A stretch of 64,000 nt of DNA. Source: Bursaphelenchus xylophilus (taxonomy: Eukaryota; Nematoda; Chromadorea; Rhabditida; Aphelenchoididae). Made by a program: the position numbers and the translations under genes. Position 1 is the first letter of the stretch; the number at the start of each line of letters is the position of its first letter. The stretch is from the NCBI GenBank assembly GCA_904066235.2, contig CAJFCV020000002.1:248001-312000 (forward strand), given 5' to 3'. Positions 44,301 to 59,300 of the stretch are shown piece by piece. The notes below the pieces were generated by a model, which was not told the DNA's origin, did not search any database, and saw only the letters and a program-made list of their open reading frames with translations.

Positions 44301-47300
44301 CTACCTAAAGGAGAAGGCGGGAAACCCGCTGAATTGGCTTAAATTTAAGATGACAGCTTGACGCAGAAGCCCTCACGAATAAACAAAAGAGACGGCCGGA
44401 TTCGCTTGCGGGTTACGGAACGCCGACTAATCAAGCGAAATTGAGGACGCTGAGCACAACGTTGTAAGCAAAACAAGGACGAGAAGGGTCTATAGAGTAG
44501 GTTTTTACAGACACCCCTTGTGATGGGTGTCTGTAAAATCTCGCAATACGTATGAATAAACAAGAAAGCTTTCCTACAAAACCTGGTATACAGTTTTTCT
44601 CGGTTTCCGAAATTACATAAACCACAAAACTCAAAAAGTTGAAAAACTTCAAAAGAAGAGTCTAAAATAATTTCCGATGACTCAAGCATATTCTCACAGC
44701 CAATTTGATGAGCAATCTAAATTGAATTCCAATTTTTTGCGGCTGAAACATACTTGACAAAGAGTTCAAAGTTGTGAAGAAGTAAAGATTAATGTGAGAT
44801 CAAAACGACAGTATATAAAGCGGTATTTACAGAGCTCTGAACATAGCGAAAAAGGTAAACAAATATTTGTTTATATTGAAAATAAAAAAATAAAAGTTGT
44901 TTTTCATGTGAAAGATGAACTCCGATGTAAACCCGATTTCCAGCGTTAAGCCCACAGATTTCCCTCTACAAATGACATCAAATCCAATGAACTTCGAAAA
45001 CAACTATTTTGAACTCGAAAACAAGTCATCTTTGCAAACTGCATTTTCCGTCACGCAAAGAAGATTAAGCATCAACTTGAACGAGTGTAATGAAGCTAGC
45101 AGAAAGCTGTAATGAGGGTTCAGCGCGGATTTATTATGATTCTTGGGATTTTTGTGGCCTAAGAGGTGTTGTACATGAATAATATAAAATTTTTTGAAAG
45201 TTAAGTATTGGAAGCGGGTGTTGGAAGATCTATGGTGGGTAGAAGATGCACTTTAAGGAGGGATATTGGAGCTGTCACAGACAAAATTGACAGGAAATGT
45301 CATCAAAATGATGATTAGCATAAAAAAGCATTTTGCATATTTTTGGTCATGGCTAGTGTACAAGTGTATGTCAAAAAATTAAACAACATCTAGGACCTAA
45401 AATAGACCCTTAAGCATCTAGGAGTATCAAAATCAACATAAAAAGTGTTAAACTCACAAATTTATAAAAGAAAATGTAACTTGAGTCAAGAATAATATAG
45501 TTAATGCTACCCTGAATGTCTAATCCCCGTATAATGTCAAGCACAGGCAAAACATAATCTACAGGCCACGGTTATTCTGTACACAAGTCTAGAGGCTCCT
45601 ACCATCACATCTCCGAAATAAAATTTCCCAAAAACTCGTCTTCCCGCCCATGTCCAAACAATTCTTGCCAACCTCCTTTACCTACAAGCACTATATACTC
45701 CAATTAAAAGTACGACAAAAAGAGCCCTCAACACCTATGAATGAACCTTCGGATCCCGTGAATTCCTGTTTTTTTCTCTTTTTTCCTTTGAATTGGGGCC
45801 AATTTGGATTTCCTTTTTCCGCCCAAAAATTGGCTTAATTTTTTTTTTTGGAAGAGGGATTCCGATTGAATAAAAAGGGTACCTGCGACGACAACGATGA
45901 TTTTTCCAGTTCAACGGAAACTCAATTGATTGCATAATAGAGAGAATATTATACAATGAGAAATATGGTGGAAACAGCGTCAACAAGAAGGGGATTAAAG
46001 GCAAAATAGGGGCGGAAAACAATTCACGCAGCTAACGAGGGAAGTACTCCAAGTGCGACGCTCAGATTTCCTTTAAATTTTGCACACACGTCGGGTAGAC
46101 TAAATATCAATTACTGAAAGTTTTAGCTCGCGCTCTGCGGGCGTCGCTGAGATATCGAACGGTTTTTGCCGCCGAGAGAGCACGCTAAACGTGGAGAGCG
46201 GTCGAGAGAAGAACGATTTTTGCTTTTTTGGCCATAACTTTGGCAGTTTCCTGCGGGAAAATTTTGTTTTTTGTTGAAACGTTACCCTTTACGGTAGAAA
46301 TAGGCATGAAACTTTTCTCCATAAAAATCGCGCCCTTTGGCGTTCCGTAGCCCAAAAGCGCGAGCAAAAAATGTTTTATGGGCCTTCGAAAATTATGCTC
46401 TAAATTTCGGCTCAAGTGTCGTCAAAATCCAAGCAAACAAATTCCCCAAAATAATGTCGAATTTTTTGCCCTACTCTCATCACTTTAAACCTCTTACACC
46501 TTCTAAAAAATAAGGCTATTAATCCCAAAATCCCCTTAAAACCTTCGCTAACACTCTCTCCCTCCTCCACGCCAAACTCGCATTGTAAATATCGTAAATA
46601 ACTCGTTGACGACCTTTTTTTATCTCCAGAGAGACCAAAAATTGCTAAAATTTGGTAACAAGATAAAGAAAAGTTACTCCAAAATTACTGGCACACCCAA
46701 AATAACGGTGAGAATCATCTCTTGGTCTGAAATTCGATTATAGCGTAATTTCTCGCCCGTTTCCCAGGCCTGCGAAGGGAGTATAATATATGACGCCATT
46801 TGCAAGAGAAGGAGAATATATTTTTTTGAACCAACAAACGGAATAATCGCTCAAACCACTTTTGAATATTGTTTTTGGATGAAAAAAATGGAATGAAGTT
46901 TATAATCAGACAGTAGTTGCAGTTTGAAAATTCGAATTCCCGCCAAAATTTGGCATTGTGTTTTAGGTGTCTAAAAGCACTTGGAGTAATCGGAATTGTT
47001 AAAGATGAGTTGGGTGAGGTCTAAAATACAACCCAAGCCCAACCTTAACACTGTAAGAAAAGTATGGGACTTGTGGAGCTCAAAATTATGTTATCCATGA
47101 GGTCTCCTCGCACACGCCTTGTATAGTCAAAGAGAGATAATAAAACGGCCAAAAAGAGCAGCGCAGTGTCACAGAAGCGTCAACAATGTCATATGCTTGT
47201 CCCTAAAGCCTATAATAGACATCAAGCCCGCTCGTTTTTGACGTTTACATTACTTTGATATCAAGTATAACATAACGGCCCAACAAACCCCAAAAATCAT

Positions 47301-50300
47301 GGGTTTTCGCAACAACCCAATAAAACGGCTTTCCAACTTACGAGAATCAACTTCAGTCTTTGACACATCGTGCAGACTGGTTGGCTGCGCACTGCTTTGT
47401 CCGTTCTGAGGGCCATTATTCAAAGTGGCAGGGAGCGAAAGTTTCGGTGCCAATTCCTTTTCATTTGACGTTGAGGTCAAATCATCGCCCTGAAAATTCA
47501 ATAAAGTCAGTTTAGAGGCTACAAATTATTCGATAACCAAAGGAATTTGGTCTTTTTGTATTGTACATAACATCTATCAGCTGCTTTGGCATTTTCTTAA
47601 ATTTTTTGAGGATTTTTGCAAATCCAAAGACTTTATTGTCTGAAATATGAAACTTGATGTCATAATCTGCATTAGTTAACATAAACCAAAAGAGAATTTG
47701 CATAAAATTGCAACTTTTTTGACAATTTTTGAATAAAATCATCATTTCTCCCCGAATTTCTTCTTACCAATCCAATCCGGTACAGGCGATTACTGATTTT
47801 TCGAATCATCCGTCCCAAATTCGCCTCAGGCACCCTATATAATCAGCAAAGTGAAAAGAAAATGACCTCACGAATCTCGAAGACATTTCAAATTCCTTGT
47901 AATTTAGGGTGTTTTCGGCGAGAAAACGTCAAGTTTTAGGGCCTTCTATGGGGAAAAAAGTGCAAATTTTACTGAGACTCGTGATATCTTGAGTCATAAA
48001 ACAAGAAAACAAAAGGATTACGGTATTTTAAGGCGATTTTTTTTGGAGGAAAATGATGTTAACGTTTGAGGAATTAAGACAAAATTTATGAAAACAGAGC
48101 TTTTAAATGGAAAAATGGGAAAACAAAATGAAATCATTGGTTGTAATAGCTGTACAAAGCCGAAATTGCGACATAATTGAGTGGGATTACAAATACAGCA
48201 CAATTATCTGCAAATCCGTTGGGAAATTAAAGAAATTTTTAATGCCGGTATGCTCAGAAATCGAATAATTTTCTTTGAAAAATTAAAGATGCAAAAAATT
48301 TTTCGAAAATTGAACCCCTTAGACCTTCTGTATTCTTTTTCTTTCCGGGCTAAATTTCAAAAAAATCGGCCTTCTCTCCTTTTCGCCCTCGGGAAAAATA
48401 ACAGATCGCCTCAAAACACGACGTGAACAACTAGTGCCATTTCTAAAAATAAGAAAAATCGAAAAAAATCAAACAACACGACCTTAAATCCGACCTTTTT
48501 TCGAAAATAAGCGAAAAAACAGAGAGCCTCTGTTTGTTGATGATTAAAATGTGTATTAATGGCCGCAGATGATTAGGACTTCCGGCCTGCAAAAACTTGG
48601 AAATCTGCGGCGGAACCAAAATTTCTGGGGGAAATGGGAGGGCTCGGGAAGGAGAAGATAATTCGTGGAAAATTGGAGGGAAAAGCGATTAATTAATCAG
48701 TGATGATGATGATGGGTGTTGAAAGCCTAATAGGTTGCAAAAAAAAGTTTTTTTTGACGAACGTACAGTGAGGGACCTGATCCAATGGCAAAAAACGTGT
48801 CATTTTGCATCCTGGAAGGGACCAAAATGACTCCAAACCCTTCCCTTCTTTAAGCTAATAAACTCCGCTTTGAAAAGCGCGCTCTTTCCTTCAAGGCGGG
48901 CTCTTCAAATCGGGGTTTTAAACCGTAGAGAAGGGAAGGGTTTGGAGACATTTTGATCTCTTCCGGGATGCAAAATGAGACGTTTTTTGCCATTGGATCC
49001 GGTCCCTCACTGTAGAAAAGTCGTTTTTTAGAAACCAGAGAAAACACTTGTGTATGGAAAAATCCGCGGATTTTTTTGCAAAGAAAAACGAATTTTTTGG
49101 TCAAATTTGCTTAAAAAATCTAATTTCGCAAATTTTTTCCATACAGTGAAACCTCTATACAACAAACCCGGTGAACATCGAAAAACTTGGAAGCAGTAAG
49201 AAAGCCATATTACACTGGGGGACCTGATCCAGTCGCAAAAAACGTCTCATTTTGCATCCCGGAAGGGACCAGAATGTCTCCAAATCCTTCCATTCTCTAA
49301 GCTAAAAAACCCCGCTTTGAAATGCCCGCCTTGAAGGAAAGGGCGCGCTTTTCAAAGCGGAGTTTTTTAGCTTAGAGAAGGGAAGGGTTTGGAGTCATTT
49401 TGGCCCCTTTCGAGATGCAAAAAACGTACCATTTTACATCCAGGAAGTATCAAAAAACGTCGTAAAACACCTCCCTCTACAAGTGAAAAAATTCGGATTT
49501 CAAAAGCGCGCCCCACGGCAACCCGAAATAGAAGAAAAATGTTTCTCGCCCAATTTTGAGTTTCGTCCTAACGAAGTGTCAAAATTGACAGAAGAAATAA
49601 AATAATTCCGAGAAAAATAATTTTCGGTCGGAGAATCCCACGAAAAATTCTTTTGTGACATTTTGTTTGATTTCAACCGATACAAAATGGGCGAAGTGTC
49701 GAAAGGAGCCAGGAAACACTTCGGGTTGCCGTGCGCCCTCTCTTTTTTGTGAGGCGCCCTTCAAAACGATGTTTTTTCACTTGGAGAGGGAAGCATTTTG
49801 CCACATTTTCGATACTTCCCGGATACAAAATGGCACGTTTTTTTACCACTGGATCAGGTCCCCCGCTGTATTTACAAAGCTTTGTAATCAAAAAAAAATT
49901 TTTTTTATCCCTATGGAATCTGGAGAGGTCCAGTCAGACGGAAGAACATCCTATTTGAAAATCACCTCACTACAAGTCAGAATCTCTTTTTCTGAATCAA
50001 AAACAAAACTTTAAGATGCTTTATACTCAGACAGAACTGCCTTTACGACTTCTAATTACAAAATTTCAAGACGCTGTAAAAACGAGAAAATTTAATGGAA
50101 AAACCCTTGATTTTCGGTATAAATTTTACATCAACAGCTTTTCGTATTTTAAAACATCTTTCTTTTTGACCATTACTTCTCGAATCCGGATTTGAAAAAT
50201 TTGATATTTTTGTGGAATGTGCAAACAATTTCAAAAAAAAATTGTTTTTCAAATTTCTGCCAACAAATCCCGTCAATCCTTTCAAATCGGAACTAAAAAT

Positions 50301-53300
50301 TTGACATGTATGTCAAAAGTTCTATTCTAACAGGGGAAGTACTCCAAGTGCGACGCTCAGATTTTGATGAAACTTGGCACAAATTTAGAGTAATTTTTTC
50401 TGAAATATATGCGAGAGTCCTAGCTCGCGCTTTGCAAAAACAACCGAGATTTTTAGGTCGAAAGTTGGCCAAAATTTCGGACTTTTTGCCGAATTTCGGC
50501 ACGAAAAGTTTCCTGCCTGTTTCTACCATAAAAGATAATGTTTCTACAAAAAATCAAAGTTTTCCGCACGAAACGGCCAAAGTTATGGCCAAAAAGCGCT
50601 TTTCTCTCTGACCGCTCTCCACGTTTAGCGTGCTCTCTCGGCGGCACAAATCGTTCGATATCTCGGCGGCAAAGCGCGAGCTAAAACTTTCAGGAATTGA
50701 TATTTAGTCCATACCCGACGTGTGTGCAAAATTTAAAGAAAATCTGAGCGTCGCACTTGGAGTACTTCCCCTGTAAGTTGCCTGAATTTCCTTATAGTTT
50801 GAGATCCCGGCAACTTCAATAGGAAGTTCTCTTGTTAAAGCAAAAAATTGCAAAATTAAAAAAATTTAAAAATTCAAATTTTGGGTTGATAAAACTAAAA
50901 ATTCCGGAGATTCAGAATCCGTAAGAATCTCAGACTCATGACCTCCGACTCCTCTCCGTATGAAAGAACGGAGACGGCGAGAACGTCATTTTCCGTTTGC
51001 CCAATCAAAGGCAAAAGATTCGGGCGGAAATTCGAAACGAAGACCCCTCTCCAGCAAATCAAATCAACGCCTCCGGGGAGCCAAACAGCATCGGCGAATA
51101 AGTGCGAGAGATAGCGGGGGGTACAGGCTTCGAGTCCGAGATGAATTGAGAAAAACATCTTCAGAAAGCTTTACATTGTAAAAGACATCAGATTAAAAAG
51201 AAATTCAATTTTTTGTCTGGCCATTCTCTCGTTTTCTCTCGGCCCTTTTTACAGTGATATTTTGAGGAGAAGAACACGCAAAATAGTGCAGAAAAAAAGG
51301 GAAGAATGAAGAGTTTTAGGAGATTGAAAATCAGCCAAAGCAACTCGATGTAGCCGATAATTTGATTCGAAAAAACCGACCTTTCCCGTGGGTTCGGAGG
51401 GCGCGGAACTCGTCGCTGCAGCCGGTAGCTTGTCTTTGAAGCGGTCGGCGGAAGAGGGAGGCACCGTTTTTTGTGTTCGCAGAATGACGAGGGCCAATTC
51501 ATCGCCCTCGCAACACTCCCGAATCTTGGTTGAGGCACTCTGATGCGAAAGGCCAAACAAAACCTTGCCGTTGATCTGAAAAAATAGAAAAGTTACCACA
51601 TAATCAGCTGAAAGATTTATAAATAATTTTTATTTTTTTATTCACAGGGGAAGTACTCCAGGTGCGACGCTCAGATTTTGATGAAACTTGGCACAAATTT
51701 AGAAGAATTTTTTCTAAGATATATGCGAGAGTCCTAGCTCGCGCTTTGCAGAAACAACCGAGATTTTTAGATCGAAAGTCGGCCAAAATTTCGGACTTTT
51801 TGCCGAATTTTGGCACGAAAAACCTTTTATGCCTATTTCAACCGTAGAGGATAATGTTTCTACAAAATATCAAATTTTTTCGCACGAAACTGCCAAAGTT
51901 ATGGCCAAAAAGCGTTTTTCTCTCTGACCGCTCTTCACGTTTAGCGTGCTCTCTCGGCGGCAAAAATCGTTCGATATCTCGGCGGCGCCCGCAAAGCGCG
52001 AGCTAAAACTTTCAGGAATTGATATCTGGTCCATACCCGACGTGTGTGCAAAATTTAAAGAAAATCTGAGCGTCGCACTTGGAGTACTTACCCTGTCAGT
52101 TACATTGAGGCCTTAAAATTTAAATTTTTAAAATACGCTATGCTATGTATACAATTTCCTTCAAAACTCACCTCCAAAAGTTCATCGCCGACTTGAAGAG
52201 GCAACGGAGAAGTTGATTTGATGTCGACCACAAACACCGATTGCTTTTCATTTTCGCTTCGTCCGGCCAAAGAGAGACCCAGCCCCTTTGGCGGGATCCC
52301 CACAAGCCGGAGAATGGTCGGTTCGCCAGGCAAATCACCGTATTTCCTCTTCACTTTGTCTGAAACAATGATTGGGTCAGAAGAATAAAAAAAAATAAAT
52401 AAAAAACAGCAAAATATCTCGCATTTCCGAGTAAAAAGTTTTTGAGTATACGGTAAAATTAAAATAATCATAAAAAATCAATTTTTGAGAATAAATTACA
52501 CACACGTCTGCCATGAACTAAATATCAATTCCTGAAAGTTTTAACTCGCATTTTGCAAGCGCCGCCGAGATATTGAACGACCTTTGTCGCCGAGAGGGTA
52601 CGCTAAACGCGGAGAGCGGTCAGAGAGAAAAAACACTTTTGGCCATAACTTTGGCAGTTTCGTGCGGAAAAATTTGATTTTTTGTGGAAATATTACCCTC
52701 TATGGAAGAAATAGGCATGAAACTTTTTGTGCCGAAATTCGGCAAAAAGTGTCAAATTATCGCCAACTTTCGATCTAAAAATCCCGGTTGTTTCTGCAAA
52801 GCGCGAGCTAGGATTCTCGCATATATCTTAGAAAAAATTATTCTAAATTTGTGCCAAGTTTCATCAAAATCTGAGCGTCGCACTTGGGGTGCTTCCCTTG
52901 TAAGCAATTATTTTTTGAAAATTTGCTGGTCAAGTTGCAAAATTAGCCAAAAAATTTTTTTAATTTCGTTTGTCAAACGCTAGCTAAACGCACGCGTATT
53001 CCAAGAAGACTTAAATTTTAATTCCCTCTAAACTTTATCAAATTTTTAATATTTTTTACCTGTAGTATAATGAAATTTGTCCTCCTCTTCCTTGTCCTCC
53101 GCTGATCTTTCCAACGCCGCCGCACTATCATCTTCGATCTTACTCTTTGCCAAAACCACATCAACTTCTTCCACTTTTTTCTCCTCCTTGATCGCTTTTT
53201 GGTCGATGGAAACCTTTCTTTCCGCCGGTTTCGTCTCCTGCACCGGCGTCTCGGCCGCTTTCTCCTCGCTGTTCATTATCGACGGTGTTGGAGTGGCGTT

Positions 53301-56300
53301 GATCTCCAAGGGCCGAGGTTTTGGAGCTATCGGTGGTGCTTGACTTGGGGCTTCCGGTTCAATTCGCTGGTGTATCAACTCGATTCGTTGCTGACGCGGC
53401 TCTTCCGAGCGTTTGGAGAACTAAAAAACGAAGAGATTTTAGAGAAATAACCAACTTTTTAGGACGAGAAATAAGTTGTGGGTAAAACTAAGAACTCATT
53501 GAGGCAAATAAAGGCATTGAAAACATTTGACCGTTAATTTCATGACCTAATCTTGCCAAAAAAGTATCGAAATGCCCATGGATAATATAAATTTGGCCCT
53601 TTAGGAGACTGTCAGACATGACCTGATGACCTGTTGCACTCTAAATTGCATTTTAGTGTATTCAAACCAGAGATTGCCACGGCTCCGGAGCCGGCTCTTG
53701 GCTCCGGCTCTGAGCGGCTCCGGCTCCGAGCCGGGAGCCAGAGCCGGAGCCGGAAATTTTGGGTGCGGATCCGGCTCCCGAGCCAAAAGTCGGAGCCAGG
53801 CTTCTCAGCGTTCAAAAAAGTACAATTTTCATGATCTTGTTAAACCAAATTGCTTGAAAAATACTGGGAAGGATGTGTTGCATACAACTTGGTCGCAAAA
53901 ACGTTGGGTGTATGATCTCCGGCACTAATAACGTTTTTTTTGGAAAAATATTTTTAAAATTTTTTTTCGTGCGGGAGCCGGGATTCGGAGCCGCAGACCT
54001 GTTTAAGTTTTTCATGGGAGCCGGGAGCCGGAGCCGGAGCTGCAAATTTGGCCTCGGCTCCGGTTCTGGGAGCTAAGAGCCGGAGCCGAAATTTTGACCG
54101 TGGCAATCTCTGATTCAAACTCAAGTGTGATAGTCTCCAACGGATAAAAACGAAATGCCAAAAAATTTTTAAAGCAAAAAATAATTGGTCTCAAAATTTC
54201 AGAAAATTTCAATTTTTAGAATAAAATACGATGTAACAAAGGTAAGGATTGATATATTTAGACTGCCAAGGACATAGGACTTTACCACACGATGACAGGT
54301 TTGGAAAAATTGGCGGCGAAAAATGCGGAAAATAAAGTATTACTTTAGATGCTCTAAAACAATGTTTTGGTGATTTTTGTCAGTTTTTTCGTAGATATGT
54401 ATACTCATTGAAATCAACTATAACGTCTTTTTTTCTATTACCATTGACATGGTAAGAGAAAAAGACCAAGTCTTAGGTCGTAACCACCTCAATCCAGCTA
54501 TTCATCTTATCCATGACACCTAAAGCAACCCAATTTTTTGTCCACCCACATCCATCTCGCCGCTTCACGTTGACAAGAGACGAACCCAGGACGCGGGCCG
54601 CTAATCCCATTTTATGCAAAAACTTTCCATAAATTTTTATTTTTGGGCCGCCGCGGCGATTCGGCGGCCGCGAAATGAAGCGGAAAGAAGAAGAAATTTA
54701 TTCTCTCAAGTGTCTCCTACAAATACACGTCCTCAAAACCTCTTGGACCGTGTGTTTTCAGTTTTCAGCGTCGCTCGAGGAGCCCGTGCGGGGCCCTCGC
54801 CGAGGACTCACTTTGTCGGCGCTGAAGCTCTGAAGCGATTGCACCACGAAGCTGACCGGATTCCGCGCGTTCTTGATGGCCAGCACCGCCTGCTCGTGTG
54901 TGGCGCTCCGCAAATCCACGTCGTTCACCTGCAACAAGAAAACGCGGTGGGAGAATCGGAATTCGGGGGGTTTTGGGGATGCGAAAAAGTAGAGGAAACA
55001 AAAAAATGTTCCGAAAGTTGTGACGCAATATCTTTTTTTGCAAAATACGTCAAGTGTAAGCCGTTTATTTCGAAGAAACTTGTCGTTAATGTGGAACAGA
55101 AGTTTCTAAGCCATATGCAAAATTTTGGATTTGAAATTTTCTGCAACAAAGGAGATTTTTTGGCCGAAAATGGGAAAACAAAATAAGCGGATTATACCTT
55201 ATTTGTTAGTTTAGCTGGTTTAGTTCAAAAAAACAAAAACAAAAATTATCATCAAATTTTTTAAAAAAATCATGTTTTCCCATCGCAAAATAAATAGGTG
55301 AGAAAAAACCCCTAAAAATTTCGAATTTTTATTGCAAAAAACTAATTTTTTTAAGAAATTTTCCAAGCAAAAAAAAGTTTTTTTTCGAAATTTTTTAAAA
55401 AAAAATGCAAAAAATTGTGTATGAAAACTGCCCATCTTTTCAACTCACGCTTATGACTCGATCCCCCATGAACATTCGATTCGATCTTCCGGCAGGCGAA
55501 TCTGGCAAAACTGATTTGATAAAAATACCGGCTACAGTACTCCCAGTGCCGGGCAGTCCTCCTTTCTGCGACACCTCCACTCTCCCACCAACTATACTGA
55601 TCCCAAAGGTTTCGTTGGGCTCTCGGAGCAAGACCACCGAGCGCTCTTCGCTCCAGAAATTGCTCCGTCTTCGAGGCTGAAAAAATGATGATAATAAGAA
55701 GAGTTTGGTAAGTTCTGGGGCTCGTAGGCTTACAAATGGTAAAAAGATTTTCGTAGAGACTTGTAGAACGAGCACGAAGGAAGAAAATCGGTCATCAACA
55801 AGTAAAAACAAAATTTTTTGGATAACAATGGGTTTAAAATTGAAAAAAACACCAAAAAATTTTTAAACAATATAAGGTTTGGTGGGAAATCAAAGCAAAA
55901 ACTCTTCTACGACACTTAAAATTACTCGCAATTACGCTTCAGTTAATTTGAAACAAAAACAGATATAAAATTTATCACAAATCAAGCTTTTAACCAAAGA
56001 ATCATCCAAGATGTGTGATAAATACAATGTAATTGCCGCCCGAAACATGAAAGCCTTTTTTCAGAGGCTCTTTTTTCAGAGGCGTCACGCTGACTTCAGA
56101 CATCTTGTAAAGGCACTTTGACAACACTACAATTCCCTAACCCTACCAAAAATTCTTCTATTAGTATACACGACCCCCTAGTGCAATATCACCCACCTGC
56201 TCCTCCTTGCCCGACTGCCCTGAGGCCGAGCTGGCCAAGGTGTTCGTGGACGCATCGGTGGTCAGAGAGAGCCGTGGATGAGAGACCTCAACTTCGGCCG

Positions 56301-59300
56301 CAACTTCTTGCGTCGTCTTTTTGAGATTTACGATTTCTCCGTTGGAGCGGGTCGGGGAATTGGGTAAATTTGCGGGTGGTGGAGGTAATGGCGGAGATGG
56401 AGATCGGTCTTTGGCTGTGGTTTGAGGTACTTGAAACGTTACGGTAGAAGACGGCACAGTCCGGCCTTCTTCAGGGGTTTCTTGAGGAGGATTTGGACGG
56501 CTTTCTTCACTACATTTGCCTTCAAACGGCCGAGATTCGGAAGTTGAAGGTAAAGGAGGAGGTGGTGGAAGGTCTTCCGAATCCTCTCTATGAGCGCGAG
56601 GTATATTTTCTTCTTGAGTTTTCGCAGTCTGCGATGTGGAGGGCTGGGATTTCGAGGGTTCGGGAATTATCGTTGGCTTAGGCGCTATCGGCGGAGGTTT
56701 AAGGCTCTAAAATGCGGAAAAGAGGTAGTAAAAAGCGATAAAACGGTGAGAATGGGATCGGCGGTACTATCCAAGAAACTTTACATCCGAAAAATTTGCA
56801 GTACTACTTACAATCTCCCGGTCTTTCGATTTTTTTCTCGTTGCATCCGACCAATCTGGCGTTCGATATATCGCTCGGAGCTCTGTTACCGTATCCTCGA
56901 AGACTGCCTGGAAATATTTTTGAGCTTGTAATCAGTAAAGCAGTTAATAAAAAATTTCTTAAAAAATAATAAAAAGCAAAGTTTACCCTGATGAATTCCT
57001 CCATTAAATCATCGACCCGTTTTCGAAATTCGTCACTCAATTGATCAATATTCATATTCTGCAGGTCTCTGGAGTCGTTGGAATCCTGCGACAATTGGCT
57101 TGCAAGGCCTTTCCTGCCCAAAAACGGAGATCGATAGAACTTTGGATGCACTCTGAAACGATGACAAATGTAATGGAAAATGATGACTATAAGCGATAAA
57201 AAATATTGGACGAGATTTCAACGTGTTCTACAGCGCAAAGCCTTAGGCTGTACACAAAAATTCTCGTGGCATTTTCTCCAAAAACCCGCTATTTTTAACC
57301 ACTCTCCAAGCTGCTCTAAAATAAAGCGGTTACCCAGAACGTCTCCGCAAAGCCCTTTGGATGCAGGTATTTTCCGGTCCGGATTCGGATTCCGGCCAGA
57401 CGCAAAAATAAAAACGTGGCCCCCGGCCCTAAAGTGGCCTCCAGGAACGCCGAAAACACACAAATATTTTCTCGGTTTACCGAATCGACTGCAAAAACTT
57501 TTTCGCGAAGATAGACAGTGCGCCTCCCGGACGAAATTGGAAGGGAAGAATGAATGATTGCTCAACGGGGACTCCATTTTCTGGCCATATCAACCAAAAA
57601 CAGAGGCTAATCGAGGCGGCGGCAGCGTAAGGTCGAGGTCATATGTCCGCAGGGCATGAGAACTTTGAAACTGTTTGCAGACAAAACAACGGTTTCAACA
57701 CTTGGTCTTGGACAGTGTAATGCGATATTTTAAGCGGCTCTGGGTGCCATGTCGGGCAGTTTTTTGAGTGCAATTTTCGGCTTGCATCAAAATTCCGAAT
57801 TGGCCAAAAAACACCACAGTTTTGTGTAATTTACTTTGTTCTCTATGTAAGCATCTGCCCGCAAAAACCCAAAAATATTACTCACATAAATTTCACCTGC
57901 AAAAAAATATTTCAACAGCCGACTGGTGAATACTCGGCCCTTGAAAAAAGTACGTATCTCTTCATTTTCAGCTAGAAATTCCCGCAAAAATCGGCCAAAA
58001 GAGCGGCCGGAACTGAGCGCGCGGAATCCCCATAGTAACAACAACAGAACCGGGGGGCCAATTACAACTCGAGCACAACCACTGGCGAACTGCGGAGATA
58101 TTAATATTTGTTGTTTGGAAGCTCAAAATAGCACCAATTTTCTAGGTTTTGACGACTTGTGAAAAGAAAATTATGAATTTGCTAACTCAAAGTCTTTTGA
58201 TTATCTTCAAACTTTATGAAAATGGCACATCTATGGACTCCATTTTTACCTCAATATTTCAGGTCGCGGCTCGCAAATCCAGTCGAGATATTCAGCTACC
58301 TTTGCGGAGTGTGTTAAGAATTAACTTTACGTCAATCCACAAGGAAATGTTAGGATATATTTGTATTTACCAGTAGCTAAGGGCATCTCTTTTCCGACAT
58401 GTATTAGCAAAACAAATAGATAAATACAATCTAACTATTACTACGTCCATCAAAGAGCACGTGACCGATTTTTAGTCTCTTCTCATTGGGTAGAAGGGAT
58501 ATTGTCGGTGTGTGGAGAAGGGATATCACAAATCAGCCCTTATTAAAAATAAGCATGTTATATCTTTTGTCCGGCCGTCTCTCCCACTTTTCCGTAGTCT
58601 TTCGCAAAAAATATCGTTAAATATTTTAACTGAACCTACAGTGGGAGAGCTGAAATCCTGATAAATCAAAAACTGTCCTATTTGGAGTACAGAGTCTTAC
58701 AAAAAACGTAAAGTAAATTCGAAGGCTATAACTTCCGGCGGAGACGGCGCAGAGACTTCGTTTTTGGAATATGTATTTTTAAGTGACATTAATTTTTGTC
58801 TCCGAAATAACAAGACTTTAAAGTGCAAACTGAGGCCGCTGCGACCTTCTGAAGTAGGGGCATTCCTACCCCGAAAACCGGTGTTTTTCGGTTGAAAATG
58901 GTTCATGAATTTCGGACTTTTTCGAGAGAAAATCGCCGTGAAATGTTGGATTTTTTGGGGTTTCGATAAGGTTAATGATGAAAACAGGGAGATATGCAAA
59001 TTTTCAAAAAAAATCAGACAGTCAAAAGTTCGGTATTTTTCTGTGAAATTTATAAGGTCAAGTGCAATACACAGCGTGCCGTCCTAGCCCCTTCAACGCC
59101 TTCAGAAGCCCCAAAATGTCGACTTACTTGGGTGACAGTCTACTGATCCCTTGGTCGTTGAGGCTCTGCTCTCTGTGGAAGCGCTCCTTCCACAGCTTGG
59201 CGTCGGAGGCCGTTATGTAGGTGATGCTGAAAGAAGAAGATGACGCCCCGCAAATCTCTGGGAGTTCTAATAAAGGAATTTTGAGGAGACGGGAAGGGAG

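Noticed and set aside
51662..51847. Repeated 60-70 codon frames starting [14 protein letters not shown] and similar
   Set aside because: They recur only inside copies of the 430-450-bp inverted-repeat family and have no conserved start, stop or domain.
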